Origin: Salvator merianae
Taxonomy: Eukaryota > Chordata > Lepidosauria > Squamata > Teiidae
NCBI GenBank assembly: GCA_003586115.2
Contig: QVOM02000070.1
Location: 1,012,189 to 1,076,188, forward strand
Reading direction: 5' to 3'
DNA length: 64,000 nt
Shown: positions 1 to 11,170 of the stretch, piece by piece
Layout of the letters: the number at the start of each line of letters is the position of its first letter
Position numbering within the stretch: position 1 is the first letter of the stretch
The notes under the pieces: model-generated
Told to the model about the DNA's origin: nothing
The model's input: the letters and a program-made list of their open reading frames with translations, nothing else
Databases searched by the model: none
Translations under genes and position numbers: made by a program

Positions 1-145
1 TATCATATAACAGGAAATTATCTTCCATGTCAATTTCCCAGCTCTCATCCTCTCTTAATTGTTTCATATACTCTGACACCTTCACCCATTTCCTTTTTGC
101 TACATAGAATAGTTCTTCACCCATGTATACTTGACCTTTTTCATA
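1..145 (-). other. Open 47-codon segment of unknown origin, possibly retroelement-derived
   Basis: The minus strand reads without a stop from about 145 to the window edge, including FYVAKRKWVKVSEYMKQL and DESWEIDMEDN. The style recalls the C-terminus of reptile L1 ORF2 (W-K-P-F-x-x-F/Y-L) but I cannot assign it. It is in FLI-like intron 5, so an unknown exon is less likely than a repeat. Confidence 0.2.
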
Positions 146-277
146 CAATAAATCAAAACTTATGGTCAGTAAGATAACCTTGCCTTAGCATAACATGTGG
201 AAGACACGGTTTATATCTGAAACCTCCCCCTGGCTCTTTCCTTTGCTGTGGGCAGGGATTCTGTGATATTAACTCAC

Positions 278-361
278 CAGATTTGACTTGGGGCCTCGGT
301 GGGGGGGGTGGAGGTTGCTGAGAAATGGCAGGTGCATCTGGATATGTGAAAGTGGGGCTGC
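278..361 (-). CDS. fli1b-like: FLI-like exon 5: post-Pointed linker, last exon in window
   Basis: The 84-nt exon follows a strong polypyrimidine tract and ACAG acceptor (365-362) and ends at GTGAGT (277-272); both phases are 1, matching exon 4. It starts with Ser-Ser-Pro, runs through TFTYPDAPAISQQ, has a run of six prolines, and ends RPQVKSG. FLI1 has a slightly shorter exon here, starting SSLLAYNTTS and ending SVKED, with the same phases, and ERG has a somewhat similar segment containing YPEA. Residue similarity is low, so this call rests mainly on position, splice sites and phase. Eight consecutive G on the plus strand (301-308) encode part of the proline run and are a likely site for length change or sequencing error. 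Confidence 0.6.
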
Positions 362-572
362 CTGTTTTGGGGAGGGGAGAAAAACCGGAAAGAAAGGTTA
401 GAGTGAAGAGGCCAAGATTCTTCTTCGCTGGCTACAAAGTTTGGCTGTATTTGCGTATTCAGAGGTGGCAGCAATTATTTACTTATGATTGTTATGCAAA
501 GAATTGCGCACTCCCCACTCTTCAGTGAAGATCCTCGGAGGAGCTTCTAAACAACCCAAGATTAAAAACACA

Positions 573-574
<2 letters not shown>

Positions 575-611
<37 letters not shown>
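575..611. repeat. (TGA)n microsatellite
   Basis: About 12 perfect tandem copies of TGA. Confidence 0.97.
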
Positions 612-612
<1 letters not shown>

Positions 613-1134
613 AAACTGCAAAGAGCAGGCAGCCTTGAGTGCCTTCAGATCACGACCTGAGCCCTATGTGTTTATCCAGCCTAGTATTTTTGAGTTCTAA
701 CCAGTGGTGTCTCTCCAGAGCTTCTAGGAAAGGTCTTCTCCATCACGCGCACTCAATCTTTTTCAAGGAAGATGCATGGGACTGAACCTTAGACCTTCTG
801 CATACAAAATCTTTGCTACGCTCTACCATCATTAGGGCGGTTGGGGGAGGAAGGGGAGGCAGCCAAGTGGAAGCGGCTGAGATGCTATGCAAAACGCACA
901 TGACACATGAGCGCACGGAGCATAGAGAATTATGCTCGCATTGGCCAACCCTGGACAGAAGCATGCGTGAAGAAGAAAGGTTGTGTGAACCATGCGCGTG
1001 GGGGCAGCTATGTTCGTTCCCTTTTTGGCTTAGTTGCCCCGTCTTCCACTATACCAATCACATCTTCTGAAAACTCTAGCGGATTTCTTCAAAACAAAGG
1101 AAACAATCAGCACTTAAAAGATAGAAAGCCACTA

Positions 1135-1620
1135 TGAGCCTTTCCACACTTACTGGGAAACCAGTAGAGTGTGAGGCCTAGAAGCCTTCTGGGCCTCTCG
1201 CTCCATACTCTAGTGGGGACCAGAGAGGCCACATCCCCTGCTAGCATGGATGGACCACAACCAGTCTAGGTGGTCCAAAATGGCTGCCTCAACCAGGACA
1301 GTAGTAGATCTTGTTAAAAAGGTCTGTTGCTGTCTACTCACAAGTAAACTGGCCCAGGGAGGCGTGTGGAATGGCGCATGCCTCTGTGGACAGTTTAGCA
1401 AGGGGACCCATTTCAGCAGCGCACTGAATTTCCCCATCCAAGTGGTCCACCCAGGGGCTCTGAAACTAACCACTTTAGTTCCTGGCCATTGCAACCCTCA
1501 CAGCAGGCTCCAAAGCTCGAATGAGCTTCGCTGTGGCATGAGGCTGTCCCAGAACAGTGGTCCCAAGTGCAGATGGCCTTTTTCTGGGACAGCTGAACTA
1601 CTCCAGTTGGGTCCAGGCCA
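1135..1620. repeat. Interspersed repeat, copy 1 (shared with 27640-28075)
   Basis: Shares GGCCCAGGGAGGC, TGTGGAATGG, GCATGCCTC, ATTTCAGCAG and TTAGTTCCTGGC in the same order with 27640-28075, which shows one dispersed family. It ends about 60 bp from the Pointed-exon donor. Confidence 0.65.
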
Positions 1621-1679
1621 GATAAGTATGTGTGTCAGAAAACCAAGTTTTTCTACTACAGGTCTGGTTTTGAACTTAC

Positions 1680-1883
1680 TTTGGCGTAGGTAAGAGAGGT
1701 GAGACAGCAGAACATCAGCGTTGTATGGGGAGGTGAGCCGTACGAAGCCTTCCTTGCCAAGTTTACATAGCTCTTTGCCATCGATATGTTGGAAGAGGCT
1801 TGTTTCAACATCAAGGAGGCCATATTCTTTCACTGCCCAGTCCAGCCACTGTCGGACATGTTCGTGGGTCCATGCACTGGGAT
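1680..1883 (-). CDS. fli1b-like: FLI-like exon 4: Pointed (PNT/SAM) domain
   Basis: The 204-nt exon has the same length as the PNT exon of FLI1 and ERG as I recall it, with acceptor CCAACAG at 1890-1884 and donor GTAAGT at 1679-1674, phase 1 at both ends. It encodes [20 protein letters not shown], a helix-rich middle with [17 protein letters not shown], and [10 protein letters not shown]. These are the diagnostic ERG-group Pointed-domain blocks, a SAM-like protein-interaction fold. Compared with human FLI1 from memory about 45 of 68 residues agree, mostly conservative changes (E/D, I/V, M/L); the Trp, HVRQWL, DGKELCK and LSHLSYLR cores are intact. This is therefore a functional-looking but fast-evolving domain, not a pseudogene fragment. 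FEV, the other ERG-group member, lacks this domain. Confidence 0.92.
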
Positions 1884-3077
1884 CTGTTGGAGAGGTATGG
1901 ATACCTAAATAAGGACTGAATATACTAAAGACCAAGCTACAGAAAGGGTAAGGCAGTTGGGCCTAGAAAGATTACAGCTCTTGCTGATTTGAGGAAGAAA
2001 GCAATAGCTTTAAATATCATAGTGATAGCTAATCTTTGACCAGAGAGTTATATGGTTGGGACTCAGTAGCTAATTACTAAGAAAAGAAGCATGGAGGTTT
2101 ATGTATGGAGAGACAGGCAGGATGCCTCTAAAGGCCATTTGTAGGGAGTCGAGAGTAGGTGAATGTTTTGCCTTTGCCTTCTGCTTGAGATGCCCAGAAG
2201 CAATTGGTGGAGCTCTGAATGAGACAGCATGCTGGATTAGATGGGCCATGGTCTGATCCAGCAGGACTCCTGTTATGTTCTTATGTATTTCCAACTGGAA
2301 TTTGTCTTCATCAGCACTTGCTGTCCGTTCACCAATGTTGAGTTCTGCCACCCTGATATAACACACTGCAACTGTCCACCTTGGGTGTCGCCTTGAATTC
2401 CATTCTGCTCCCTGTTCTGACACTCCAAGCTGAACCACAGAGATGAACCTAGTGATGATTTTCCCTTCTCACAATGGCACAGATACAACATCACTCAGGG
2501 GCATCATAGGAAATTAATATGGCGCCCCTCCATCACCTGATACTTCAAATCACCGGAACTGTCAGCACAGTCCAATAATAAATAGGCTCTTTGTCCTGGG
2601 CCAGTCCCTTAAGACCTAGAATTTGTCCGCTCTTCTCAGACTTTCAAAGCCCAGATCCTTGTCCCTTAAGTGCAGTTGCTGACTGTGTCTGCCGAGAAGG
2701 CAGAGATATGTAATTCTATGCCCGTTCAGAAACACTAGCACCAGTTTTTAAAGTGGGAGATAAGCTATATCTGCGCACAGTGAGAGAAAATGGCTTGAGA
2801 ACAGCTTGGATGTGGCAACGTCCACAAACTAGTGCCTTTAATCCACATTAAAGGCCAAAAAACGCACTTCTAAAGGCCTAGAAATGGGATGGGAACACTA
2901 GTGCCTGCATGCTACCACTTCTAAGACACTTTCACGCCATTTTTTTTTATGTGTGCAGATGCAGCCATAGAGGCTGCCTCCAGACAGGGAGAATCCAGTC
3001 ATGATGGGAAGACAAGGCTGTGGCCCAGCCCATTCAGGCAGCCACAGATGAGCAGGGAGGAAGGGGAGTGTACGAAC
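1884..3077. other. FLI-like intron 3: contents
   Basis: A CR1 tail copy lies at about 2075-2290; the rest (2290-3077) is non-repetitive as far as I can see and has no coding potential. Confidence 0.5.
2075..2290 (+). mobile_element. CR1-type LINE 3' tail
   Basis: Contains the diagnostic ...GGATTAGATGGGCCATGGTCTGATCCAGCAGGA stretch followed by TTATGTTCTTATG, the octamer-type tail at the 3' end, so the copy is in plus orientation. Confidence 0.75.
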
Positions 3078-3232
3078 CTGCTGGAACAAAAACCCTCTTC
3101 TCTTCGCTGGGAGGGTTTACTGGGGGGCTGCTGCGCTGACTGTTGTATCCAGCTGGATATGACACTTGGGAAGGGTCAGCTGCTTCTCCAGATTTGCTCC
3201 TCCGAGTCACGCTGCAGTCCACCGGTGATTGC
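3078..3232 (-). CDS. fli1b-like: FLI-like exon 3
   Basis: The 155-nt exon continues from phase 2 and ends in phase 1 at a GTTCGT donor (3077-3072). It reads QSPVDCSVTRRSK, then a Gly/Pro/Ser-rich linker, then EEKRVFVPA. FLI1 has RESPVDCSVSKCSK and NERRVIVPA at the same places, so both ends anchor the homology. The acceptor is a tandem CAGCAG: splicing at 3236 instead of 3233 gives a 158-nt exon that adds one Arg and stays in frame. The last base joins exon 4 to complete the Asp codon that opens the Pointed-domain exon. Confidence 0.85.
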
Positions 3233-3235
3233 CTG

Positions 3236-6123
3236 CTGGTGGGTAAGAAAAACACTGTTGAGCGACTGGGTATGGTGCTGTCACTGAGGGCTGGGAGCTT
3301 GGTTCACCCAAATGACCCCCCTCCTCAAAGTCTTCACAGGGAAATATGATTTGTCCTCCTACCACAAGACTGTCACCTTAACCCCACCTGCCATCATTTC
3401 ACCTTGTTGGAGATCAAGGTCCATCCGCCACCATAGCTAGTCGCTCACTGGGTTTGCCTGCTTTCTGAACCGGCCACTGGACTGCCGAAACTAGCAAACA
3501 GGGCAATGTGGGTCCTTAAAAAGGGAGGGGGGGAAGCTTACCAACCAATATGCCGTGGGAGAGGGGGTTCTAGCTGTCACCCATCCACTGTTTGCCTTTA
3601 TTTATTTAAATGTGTTAGTTTGTTTACATGGAGTTCCTCAGCAGTTTTCCATTAAAAACCATAGGTAACAGTGCCTGAAAGGGGAGAGGAAGGACCTCAC
3701 CAGCCAAAGGCTAAATAGAGTGAAGAGGTGTATCTTTATCATACATCTGAATGCATACAATGACGGGGATAGATACATCTCAGAGGGGGATCATTTCACA
3801 ACTGGGGGGCCAACCCAGAGAAGGCCTTCTAATATGCCCTCTGCAACTATAGGGCTGGCCACTCCATCGCACTATGAGCTTTCTGGGCTGAGTGGAGATT
3901 TGACCCACAGTCTCCCAGGTCCAACCCTCTAATTTAGGGCAGCTCAGATGCAACCCTCCAGATGTCTCCAGGCTACAGCTCCCAACATTCCATGCCAGCT
4001 CAGGGATGCTGGGTGTTGCATCCTGGTAACTGTAGTCCAGGAACATCTGGAGGGTTACATTTGAGCCCTCCTGCTCTAACTATTGCACCCCACTGTAGAC
4101 TGGCTTTCATACAATGTTGCTCAATGTTTTTGGAACGCTTGAAAAATTCTGGGAATAAAATATACCCCCATGGCATAACCTGTCTTCCCCTCTTCATCTT
4201 GTTGGGATCTGCTCACATAAGAGATCGCACTGCTGGATCATTTCCCGAAATAGGTGTGGTCCTCTGGCCTTCTTGCATCTTTCTAGTTGACTTTTATGGA
4301 GGCTTGATTAAAGCCTCTCTCATTAGTGCGAAGCTGGAAAGTCTTGAACTGCTCTGATCTCTTTGCACCAGATGTTTGTTGTTGATGGAAAATGGCAATT
4401 CAAGCCGCTTGGCCAAGAAGGAAGTGAGCTGTTTTCCTGTGGGTTTCTGAGGAGCCACAAACTTCAGCAGGAGAAGGAATAGGCAGCCAGTTCTAGGGCC
4501 AACCTCCTCACTCCCCTCTGGCTGCACCCACCTACATCAGCCACTCGTGGTTCACGCATTCTCTATTCTTTGTGTTTCCTGGTAGGATGGACTCAGGCAA
4601 AGCCTCCCTGCACCATCAGAGGACAATTTCTTTTTTTGATGACTTCTATCACATGCGTGGAGTAATACATTTTTACTTTTACTTTTTATATGTTTTCTGC
4701 TGTTCCTAGCCTCAATTACTGCTGCTATGCACTTATTTATACTCGCTACCTAACTCTTCAGCAGATAGTGCTGGCATGACAAGCTACTCCTGTTCAAAGG
4801 CTCTCTCATAAATAACTCCAGATGGTAAGAGACAATGTAGGATCTAAACAAGATCCCACAGCTGCCTCTGGCTGGGTGCCACCAGACATGGGAAGCAATC
4901 TTGGGCTTTCCTCAATGTCTGATGAGCACCTTTCATGGTTGGATCATTTGGGACCAGCCAAACACCCGCCCACTTCCTTTTGTTGTTTTTTTTTGTGAAC
5001 TTCGCTGGCTTCTGGTGGCCCCAATCGACCTCATCATGAAAGGTACTTGCCAACATCAAGGTAAGGGGAACTATTACAGGAAACCCAGCCTCATTGTTGG
5101 ATTTCCCTTAATAGCGATGCATTGGATTTTTGATTAGCTGAAGCAGTACTATATTGGGAATGCCTTCATTATGTCTGGTGTAAGGATGTGCATAAAAAAA
5201 AAATTTCAATTCATTTTTGAATGAAAATCTGTATTTTCCCTTCGTCAGCGAATTTCATTGTCAAAAAATGCATTTTTTGCATTCATTTATGTGTTTTTTG
5301 CAATGTTTTCCCACTGAAAATGCCATTTTCATGATTTACACATAGCGAAAATTGCGAAAATTCAACGAATTTCATTTTCGCAAATGAATAGGCTTTTTCA
5401 TTTTCGATTGAAAACTGCCAATGTGAAAAATGTCATTTTCGTTTTGATGTGGAAATTCACAAACACGAAATTTCATACGAATTTTTGAATGCAAATCGAA
5501 ATTTGCACATCCTTAGTCTGGTGTTCCCAATACAGTGCTGAAAGCATAGTGAGGTATACCTCATATCTGGCGGCTGTCTCCAAGACCATGGAGAGGCAAC
5601 CTTGCATAGCCTCTCCCTGTGCTGAAGCAATACAGGACCGGGTTAGGCCACAAAAGGGATGAGAAAATGGCGGAGGAACTCCATGGGGACCACCAGTGCA
5701 CTGTAGCAGCTAGAGTTTTAAACAAGAACCTGGAAAACAACCTATCTTAGAGGGGTGTTGTTTGGACAAGCAAAAATACATACTCTGCAATTTGGGGAAA
5801 GACAATAGCTGATTCAATGAAAATAATAACACATATTCTGCCTTAAAGAAGAAACATGGCTTGCAAACAAACCAACAGATACAAGCCTGCAAATAAAATA
5901 TATGTGATCATAGGTTCCGAGACAAAAGAAAGGTGGGTTGTCAGAAAAGTCCTCATGATTCAGCTACATGTGGTAAACCATTTGTCTCAGCCAATGGCAG
6001 CTACATAAAGTTGGTGCCTCACTGGTGCAGGGCATCTCCTAGGAAGCACGTTGTTAGCTCAACTGCCATTGGAGCACTTTCTCCAAACTTCCCCCTCCCA
6101 ACCCCACCTGCAGTGCAACTGAC
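3236..6123. other. FLI-like intron 2: contents
   Basis: The main recognisable content is a hAT-type MITE (5181-5515). Segments around 3960-4070 carry degenerate copies of a frequent ACTACAGTTCCCA-type repeat. No coding evidence was seen. Confidence 0.5.
5173..5523. mobile_element. hAT-type MITE with 8-bp target duplication
   Basis: The element 5181-5515 (335 bp) begins TAAGGATGTGCA and ends TGCACATCCTTA as inverted termini, and is flanked by perfect 8-bp direct repeats GTCTGGTG (5173-5180 and 5516-5523). The interior is AT-rich with repeated AAATTTC/GAAAATG words. Eight-bp duplications are typical of hAT transposons; no transposase is present, so it is non-autonomous. Confidence 0.92.
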
Positions 6124-6329
6124 CCGCTTGAGCAGTTGACTTGCTCATTCTCCTGCTTGACCACAAGACCTCTGTTGCTGGTTTGGTTTGTCCAATGGGT
6201 TTCTTCCAGACCGATTCCCTCCTTGCCACCGTACTCATCCACCGAAGGCAGCTCGGTCTTCAACAGGTGTGGAGTGCCAAAAGATGGATCGAATATAGAC
6301 TGGTCCTCACTTACTACTGACAGTGCCTC
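6124..6329 (-). CDS. fli1b-like: FLI-like exon 2
   Basis: The 206-nt exon has a pyrimidine-rich acceptor ending CTGCAG at 6330 and a GTCAGT donor at 6123-6118. It enters in phase 0 and leaves in phase 2. It starts EALSVVSEDQSIFD, which matches the first residues after the first intron of FLI1 (EALSVVSDDQSLFD). The rest is a fast-evolving, acidic and polar activation-type region ending VKQENEQVNCSSG. This aligns with the FLI1 VKREYDHMNGS segment and includes a ΨKxE-like VKQE that could be a SUMO acceptor, which is inference only. The upstream in-frame residues beginning MFFLILH belong to the intron, not to a second start. Confidence 0.82.
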
Positions 6330-6481
6330 CTGCAGGGAAGAGACAAAATATACATGAAGGATGAGGAAGAACAAAAGGAGAGGACTGTCACGACAAATTC
6401 TAAATCCAGCTCAGTTCTCACGCACTCATGTACTTCTAGTTCACCACAAATAACTTTTGCAGCTGTATAAACCTTGGAATA

Positions 6482-6965
6482 TAAGGACATAAGAGGAGTC
6501 CTGCTGGATCAGGCCACGGCCCATCTAGTCCAGGATCCTGTCTCACACAATGCCCTGCTACTTGCTTCTGGGCATCTCAAGTAAAATATAAAGGCAAAAT
6601 CTTCACTTGCTCTCAGCTCCCTACAAATGGCCTTTAGAGGCAACTTGCTTGTCTCTCCAACCTGGAGGCAGTACCTAGACGTCCATTCTAGTAGCCATTG
6701 ATACACCTGACCTCCATGAATCTGTCCAATCCTTTCTTAAAGCTGCCAGGCTGATTGCTGTCACCACCTCTTCCAGTAATAAATTCCATAGACCCTTTGG
6801 GTGAAAAAAAACTTCTCTTTGTTGGTCCTAACTCTCCTGCCTATCCACTTCACAGAGTGCCCCCTGGTTCTAGTCTTGTGTGATAAAGAAAAGAATTTTT
6901 CTCTAAACCCTTTTCCCACACCTTGGATGATTTTATATTCTTCACTTAGGTCCTCTTCAGGTTCC
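6482..6965 (-). mobile_element. CR1-type LINE 3' region, long copy
   Basis: Starts with ACATAAGAGGAGTCCTGCTGGATCAGGCC and extends through CTCCATGAATCTGTCCAATCC and the CACCACCTCTTCCAGTAATAAATTCC region. The octamer-type tail is at the left, so the element is on the minus strand. It is the longest CR1 fragment of this type here. Confidence 0.78.
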
Positions 6966-7544
6966 ATCATCAACTGATTTGGCATTCACTGTGATGTGAT
7001 TATTGTTAATGTCACATTCTACAGTGAAAAAAATATAAAACAAAATTTGACTCTTAAGTAGGAGGTTGCATTTACCTCTGTTTTTAAAAACCTCATGGGA
7101 TTGTGGCCTTGTCTCCACAGACAATTCAAAAACCACCTTGGAGGGCACTGAAGTCCACCCATTTCCTCTGAAGGGGTTTGAGGACATACAGAGGGACTTC
7201 AATGTCCTCTCGAAGGTGCATAAAGTTCAGTGTGAGACAAGCAACTCTGAGGACACTCCTTGTCCACAAACTGGGCCCTTGCTGTGGCGAAAATGCATTG
7301 CGTTTGTGTGTGGGCTGACTTGAGAACCATGGCCTCAGTAATGGCAGTGGAGCCATCAAATTCCTTGCTGAAGCCGATCGAAGCTGTGAGGGTAACGCAC
7401 CACACTGGAAGCATCTCCCTGTGGGGTCTCTTGCTATGGAGACACATCCTGTGTGTACAAGTTGCCACTAAAAGCACAAACATGGGTGATTTGAACATTA
7501 AACAGCGCAATACGATTTCCTAGACTTAGGGCTTGTTTGCACTT

Positions 7545-8210
7545 TTCACTAGTGAATGTGTAGACACTCACTAGTGAAGTGCGTCTGCACTTGTGGAGGC
7601 CCTTGTGATCGGGAGCCAACATTCCCAAATGGAAAGTGTAGAAAGGCCCTGTGTCTGCCTCCAGACGGTCAAAGAAAACCACGGGATCCTGTTGAAATCC
7701 TGCAATTGACTCTCACTGTCACTGCCAGATGGAAGGGTAATATCCCTTACCATTCTGGCGCTTTCTCCTGTGATGCTTCTGATGGCGAAAATACCTGAAA
7801 TTACGCAAGCGTCCACCGCCACGCTTGCACAGTGGGTATTTTCATCTGGGTTTCAGTCCCATGCTTCTGCATGAGGAAAAACCCGGAAGCAAGCACCAGA
7901 CATGGTAAGTTATATTGCTATGCAGGTTTGGAATTCTTTCTCCCACAACAGTGATATCCTGGGATTTTGCCTCTATATCCCAGGACTATGTTGAGATAGC
8001 CATGGATACGTGTGGCATTCCCAATATGGCACTGAGATATTCCCGGAATTTAGAGGCTGTCTAGATACAGCCTTGGATTCAAGCATTTCCAGGACTACAG
8101 CTCTATCTGCCAAAGTCTGTGGCTGGGACTACTACAGACGTGAGTGGCAATGCCAACATAGTTCCAGGATAATCCTGGGTTTTAAACCCTGTCTGGATGC
8201 AGCCCAACTC
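7545..8210. repeat. Mosaic of short DNA-element modules
   Basis: Contains the CTGCCTCCAGACGG module (about 7648) and GTCTGGATGCAGCCC (about 8192), also found at 17585-18060, 37195-37300, 51440-51535 and 62525-62600. Boundaries are uncertain. Confidence 0.5.
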
Positions 8211-9114
8211 TCTTAAAGGAGCAGGAACGCTTCTCTCTTTCCATCTGGTCTGGATACAGCCTTGCATTCAAGCATTTCTGTAATCTGCCAAAGTCGTGGT
8301 TCTATCACTTCCATCAGCCATGTCATGCTTCACAGCCTGTGCACCTTACTTGGTGTGTGTGTGTGTGTGAGAGAGAGAGGGAGAGAGTGTAGAACGCAAA
8401 CAACTTCTGCAATCTTATATTTGATCTGTGCTCTGTGATCTGGAACCCCTGGGCTGAATGGCAGGAAATAAATAGAGAAAACTGAAATGTTCTACCTTTT
8501 TAATTTTTTTAAAAAATAATCTTTCATTGATTTTGTTTTGCCTGTCAATATTGTTAGCTTTTCAACCACCCTCTGCTGCTGTGCCTTGAAAAGCAGCCTG
8601 CCATAAACCCAGAAAAAGCAGCTCCAGAGGGTTAGAAAGTGATGCGCTTTGCAAATCTCTTCACATCTCGTTGCTTTTAAAGTCAGAGCGCCACAGGAGC
8701 CAGTTATGAAACAACGAGAGAGAAGTTGCGGTAACAAGCAGTAATGATGAGAATTGCTGTATTTGCATGACACTGACTGTGCACTTCTAAAAAGCAAGGT
8801 GGGAAAATTGAACTAACGCCACGCTTGTTTTCATGCATCGAAAATAACGTGACACATGGAAACAGCCATTTAAGAAGCCAACAGAAGCAGGCCCTGCAGC
8901 AACAAAAAGGCAAGAAAGATGTAAACGCAATCCAGCCTTAAAGAAAACAAAACTATTATGGTAAATTAGTTTAACAAGCTTTTTTTTTTTACCCTGGGAC
9001 ACTATTTTCATAGATCTTTAAGATCCCAAAGGATTCTTCTTCTTATCTGGAAGCAAAATTATTATAATACTAGAGACAGAAATATCTAACTGATTCTCCA
9101 AAAACTTTTAAAGC

Positions 9115-9305
9115 CTCAGCAGTTGGCAGCAGCTGTCTAAGCATAAAAAGCTCAGCAGGGACAGACCTGGGGAATACTTGGATGGGAGACCACCAGGGAA
9201 TCTCAGGGCTGAAAGCTGGATTAGAGGTTGAGGGGATGGAAGGTCCTAAGAAGGAAATGGCAAACTACTGCAGTGTAGCTGTCAAGATAATTGTATGGGT
9301 GTAGC
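9115..9305 (+). mobile_element. 5S-rRNA-derived SINE
   Basis: The segment 9149-9212 resembles the 3' two-thirds of vertebrate 5S rRNA (AAGCTCAGCAGGG, then TACTTGGATGGGAGACCACCAGGGAA). It is followed by a tail with AATGGCAAACTACT, also found in the tRNA-type SINEs here. Many substitutions rule out a working 5S gene. Confidence 0.75.
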
Positions 9306-10769
9306 TATGTAGTTATCAGGGTTTAAGCTTATTTCAAGGGCATTTTTACTTCAGCTGAAAGTGATGGCCTAGGTGCCAGATCTTAAATTACACTGTGGAA
9401 TTACAGAAAAAGAGGAAAGGAAACACAGAACTGCTACACCTCTCAGAGTTGAAAATATGACATTTTAGTTGGTAAATGGGCTAAGATCCAATGTTCCACA
9501 CACCTATAAAATGCAGGAATCCTTTGCTTTCACATTGAGTCACCTGAATTTGCAGGTGAGTTGCCTCATTCTGTTTAACAGACAAGCTAGTCTGGTCATT
9601 TATGCAGTATCAAAAAAGGGGAATTATATAACATTGCCCTTTCTTCCAAAAAAGAACAAAATACAACACATAACTGAATGTATCTGGTATATGCCAATTT
9701 AGAAAGAGTGATTTCTGCTGAAGTCAAATTGCACCCCACATTTGTAGGAAAAATTGGGAGCTGTTGAGGATGTTCTGTTCCGAATCTCCATTCTTAGAGG
9801 GGCTTTTTTGGGAGGGGGTCTTAATACTGGGCTCAGATGGCACAGTTCTTCAGTTAGTAAACATTCTCAAATAGGGGACCGTTCCTCAACAGCTCTTCAG
9901 ATTGTAAGACTAAGGCTGTCTTCTTCAGAAGGCAAGGTTATAAAACAGAACCTGGCATTGCCCCTTGCTATAATTTGACAGACACATTGGGACTTCCCCA
10001 GCATGAATCCACTTACCTGCACGTCTGGGAAAGTCCATTCGGCATTAGATTGCTGGGAATTTCCTGGAGCTCACTGCACGCACACTCTCTTTTGTTTGTT
10101 TGTTCATGTCCTTGGCAGGCTCCAGGAAGTTCTCAGAAAGCAAATGCCAAATGTAGCTCGCCAGACATTCAGGTAAGCAAAACCATTCCAGGAAGCCCAG
10201 GATCACTGCTGATTCTCCCAGAATAGCATTACCACACATTTTCACAATCCTGGAACCAGCATTGCACCGGGAAGACCACATAGATGTGTGGCAATCCCAA
10301 CGTACTGCCGATAGGATTGTGCTTTTTTGCTTGTGGCTTTTTTGCTGGGTTCGCATCTAGCAAAAAGTGGCTCAAAAGTGTGTTAGAGAAGGTAGCATGT
10401 CACACTGATGTACTCATCCCACTTCTAATCCACCTTTTCTAGCCTAGAATGTTCATGGGAGGTGGGACAAAACTGGCTTGTGAACAGGCCAAACTGTGAG
10501 CCATTTCTAAGCCGTCTCTGAGCTGCCTCAGAGGTGCTTCTTTACTGCATGTGAACACAGCCTGTGTTTTGCTGCATGGGACAGCAGGTTCCCCTCAGCA
10601 GCTTCAGCAAGGAGAGCACAGTGGAACCTTGAATACGTGAGCTTTTCGCTAAGCAGGAACAAAGCATCGTGTGGTGGGAGTGATGATGGTGGAAATGAAT
10701 GTGGCCAAGCAAAGCACCAAGCACATTGGTGCATCCTATGTCCTCCCACCAGGATTTTGACAGGTAAGC

Positions 10770-11170
10770 ACACAGCCAGGCTGCATCCAGATGTGGGGAA
10801 TATAGCACCAATATGGCACCACTATGGTGGCGGTAGCCTGTTTTGGGAAAACCTGACTCTTGTGGTTTTTCTCAAAACAGCACTAAAACTTACCTTGTGA
10901 ATGGAGGTGCCATCATTGTTCCACCCACTGCGCATGCAGGTGAGCTGGAAAAGACAGCTGCGTGTGCACAATAGTTGTGATTGTGCACGTCTGGGTATTT
11001 CAGTGCCTGGATGTGCGTGTCCACCGTACATGTGCATGGGCTGAAAAGATGGCTCCAGAGGTGCAAAGACAGCACAGTGCCTCTGCTGTCAGGGCAGCAG
11101 GCAATATTTCAGAGGAGCTTTTCTCTGGAATATTGCCTGTTGGTGCTTTATTCGGATGGTGTCTGAAGCC
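10770..11170. repeat. Modular DNA-element copy
   Basis: Shares with 16650-17060 the order ATCCAGATGNGG, ATAGCACCAATATGG/ATAGTGCCACTATG, GGAAAACC(T/G)GACTCT, then a GTGTCCACCG(T)(A/G)CATGTGC segment. This shows a common dispersed element; termini were not fixed. Confidence 0.55.

Larger units (their letters stand above)
362..1679. other. FLI-like intron 4: contents
   Basis: It holds a (TGA)n microsatellite (575-611), a minus-strand tRNA-derived SINE remnant (about 735-835, with reverse B-box GGACTGAACC) and a repeat shared with 27640-28075 (about 1135-1620). Nothing else is recognised. Confidence 0.6.

Noticed and set aside
6330..6374. Upstream Met in the FLI-like exon 2 frame (MFFLILH) as start codon
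   Set aside because: It lies in the intron before a strong acceptor, and exon 1 with MDCTIK fits the family exactly.
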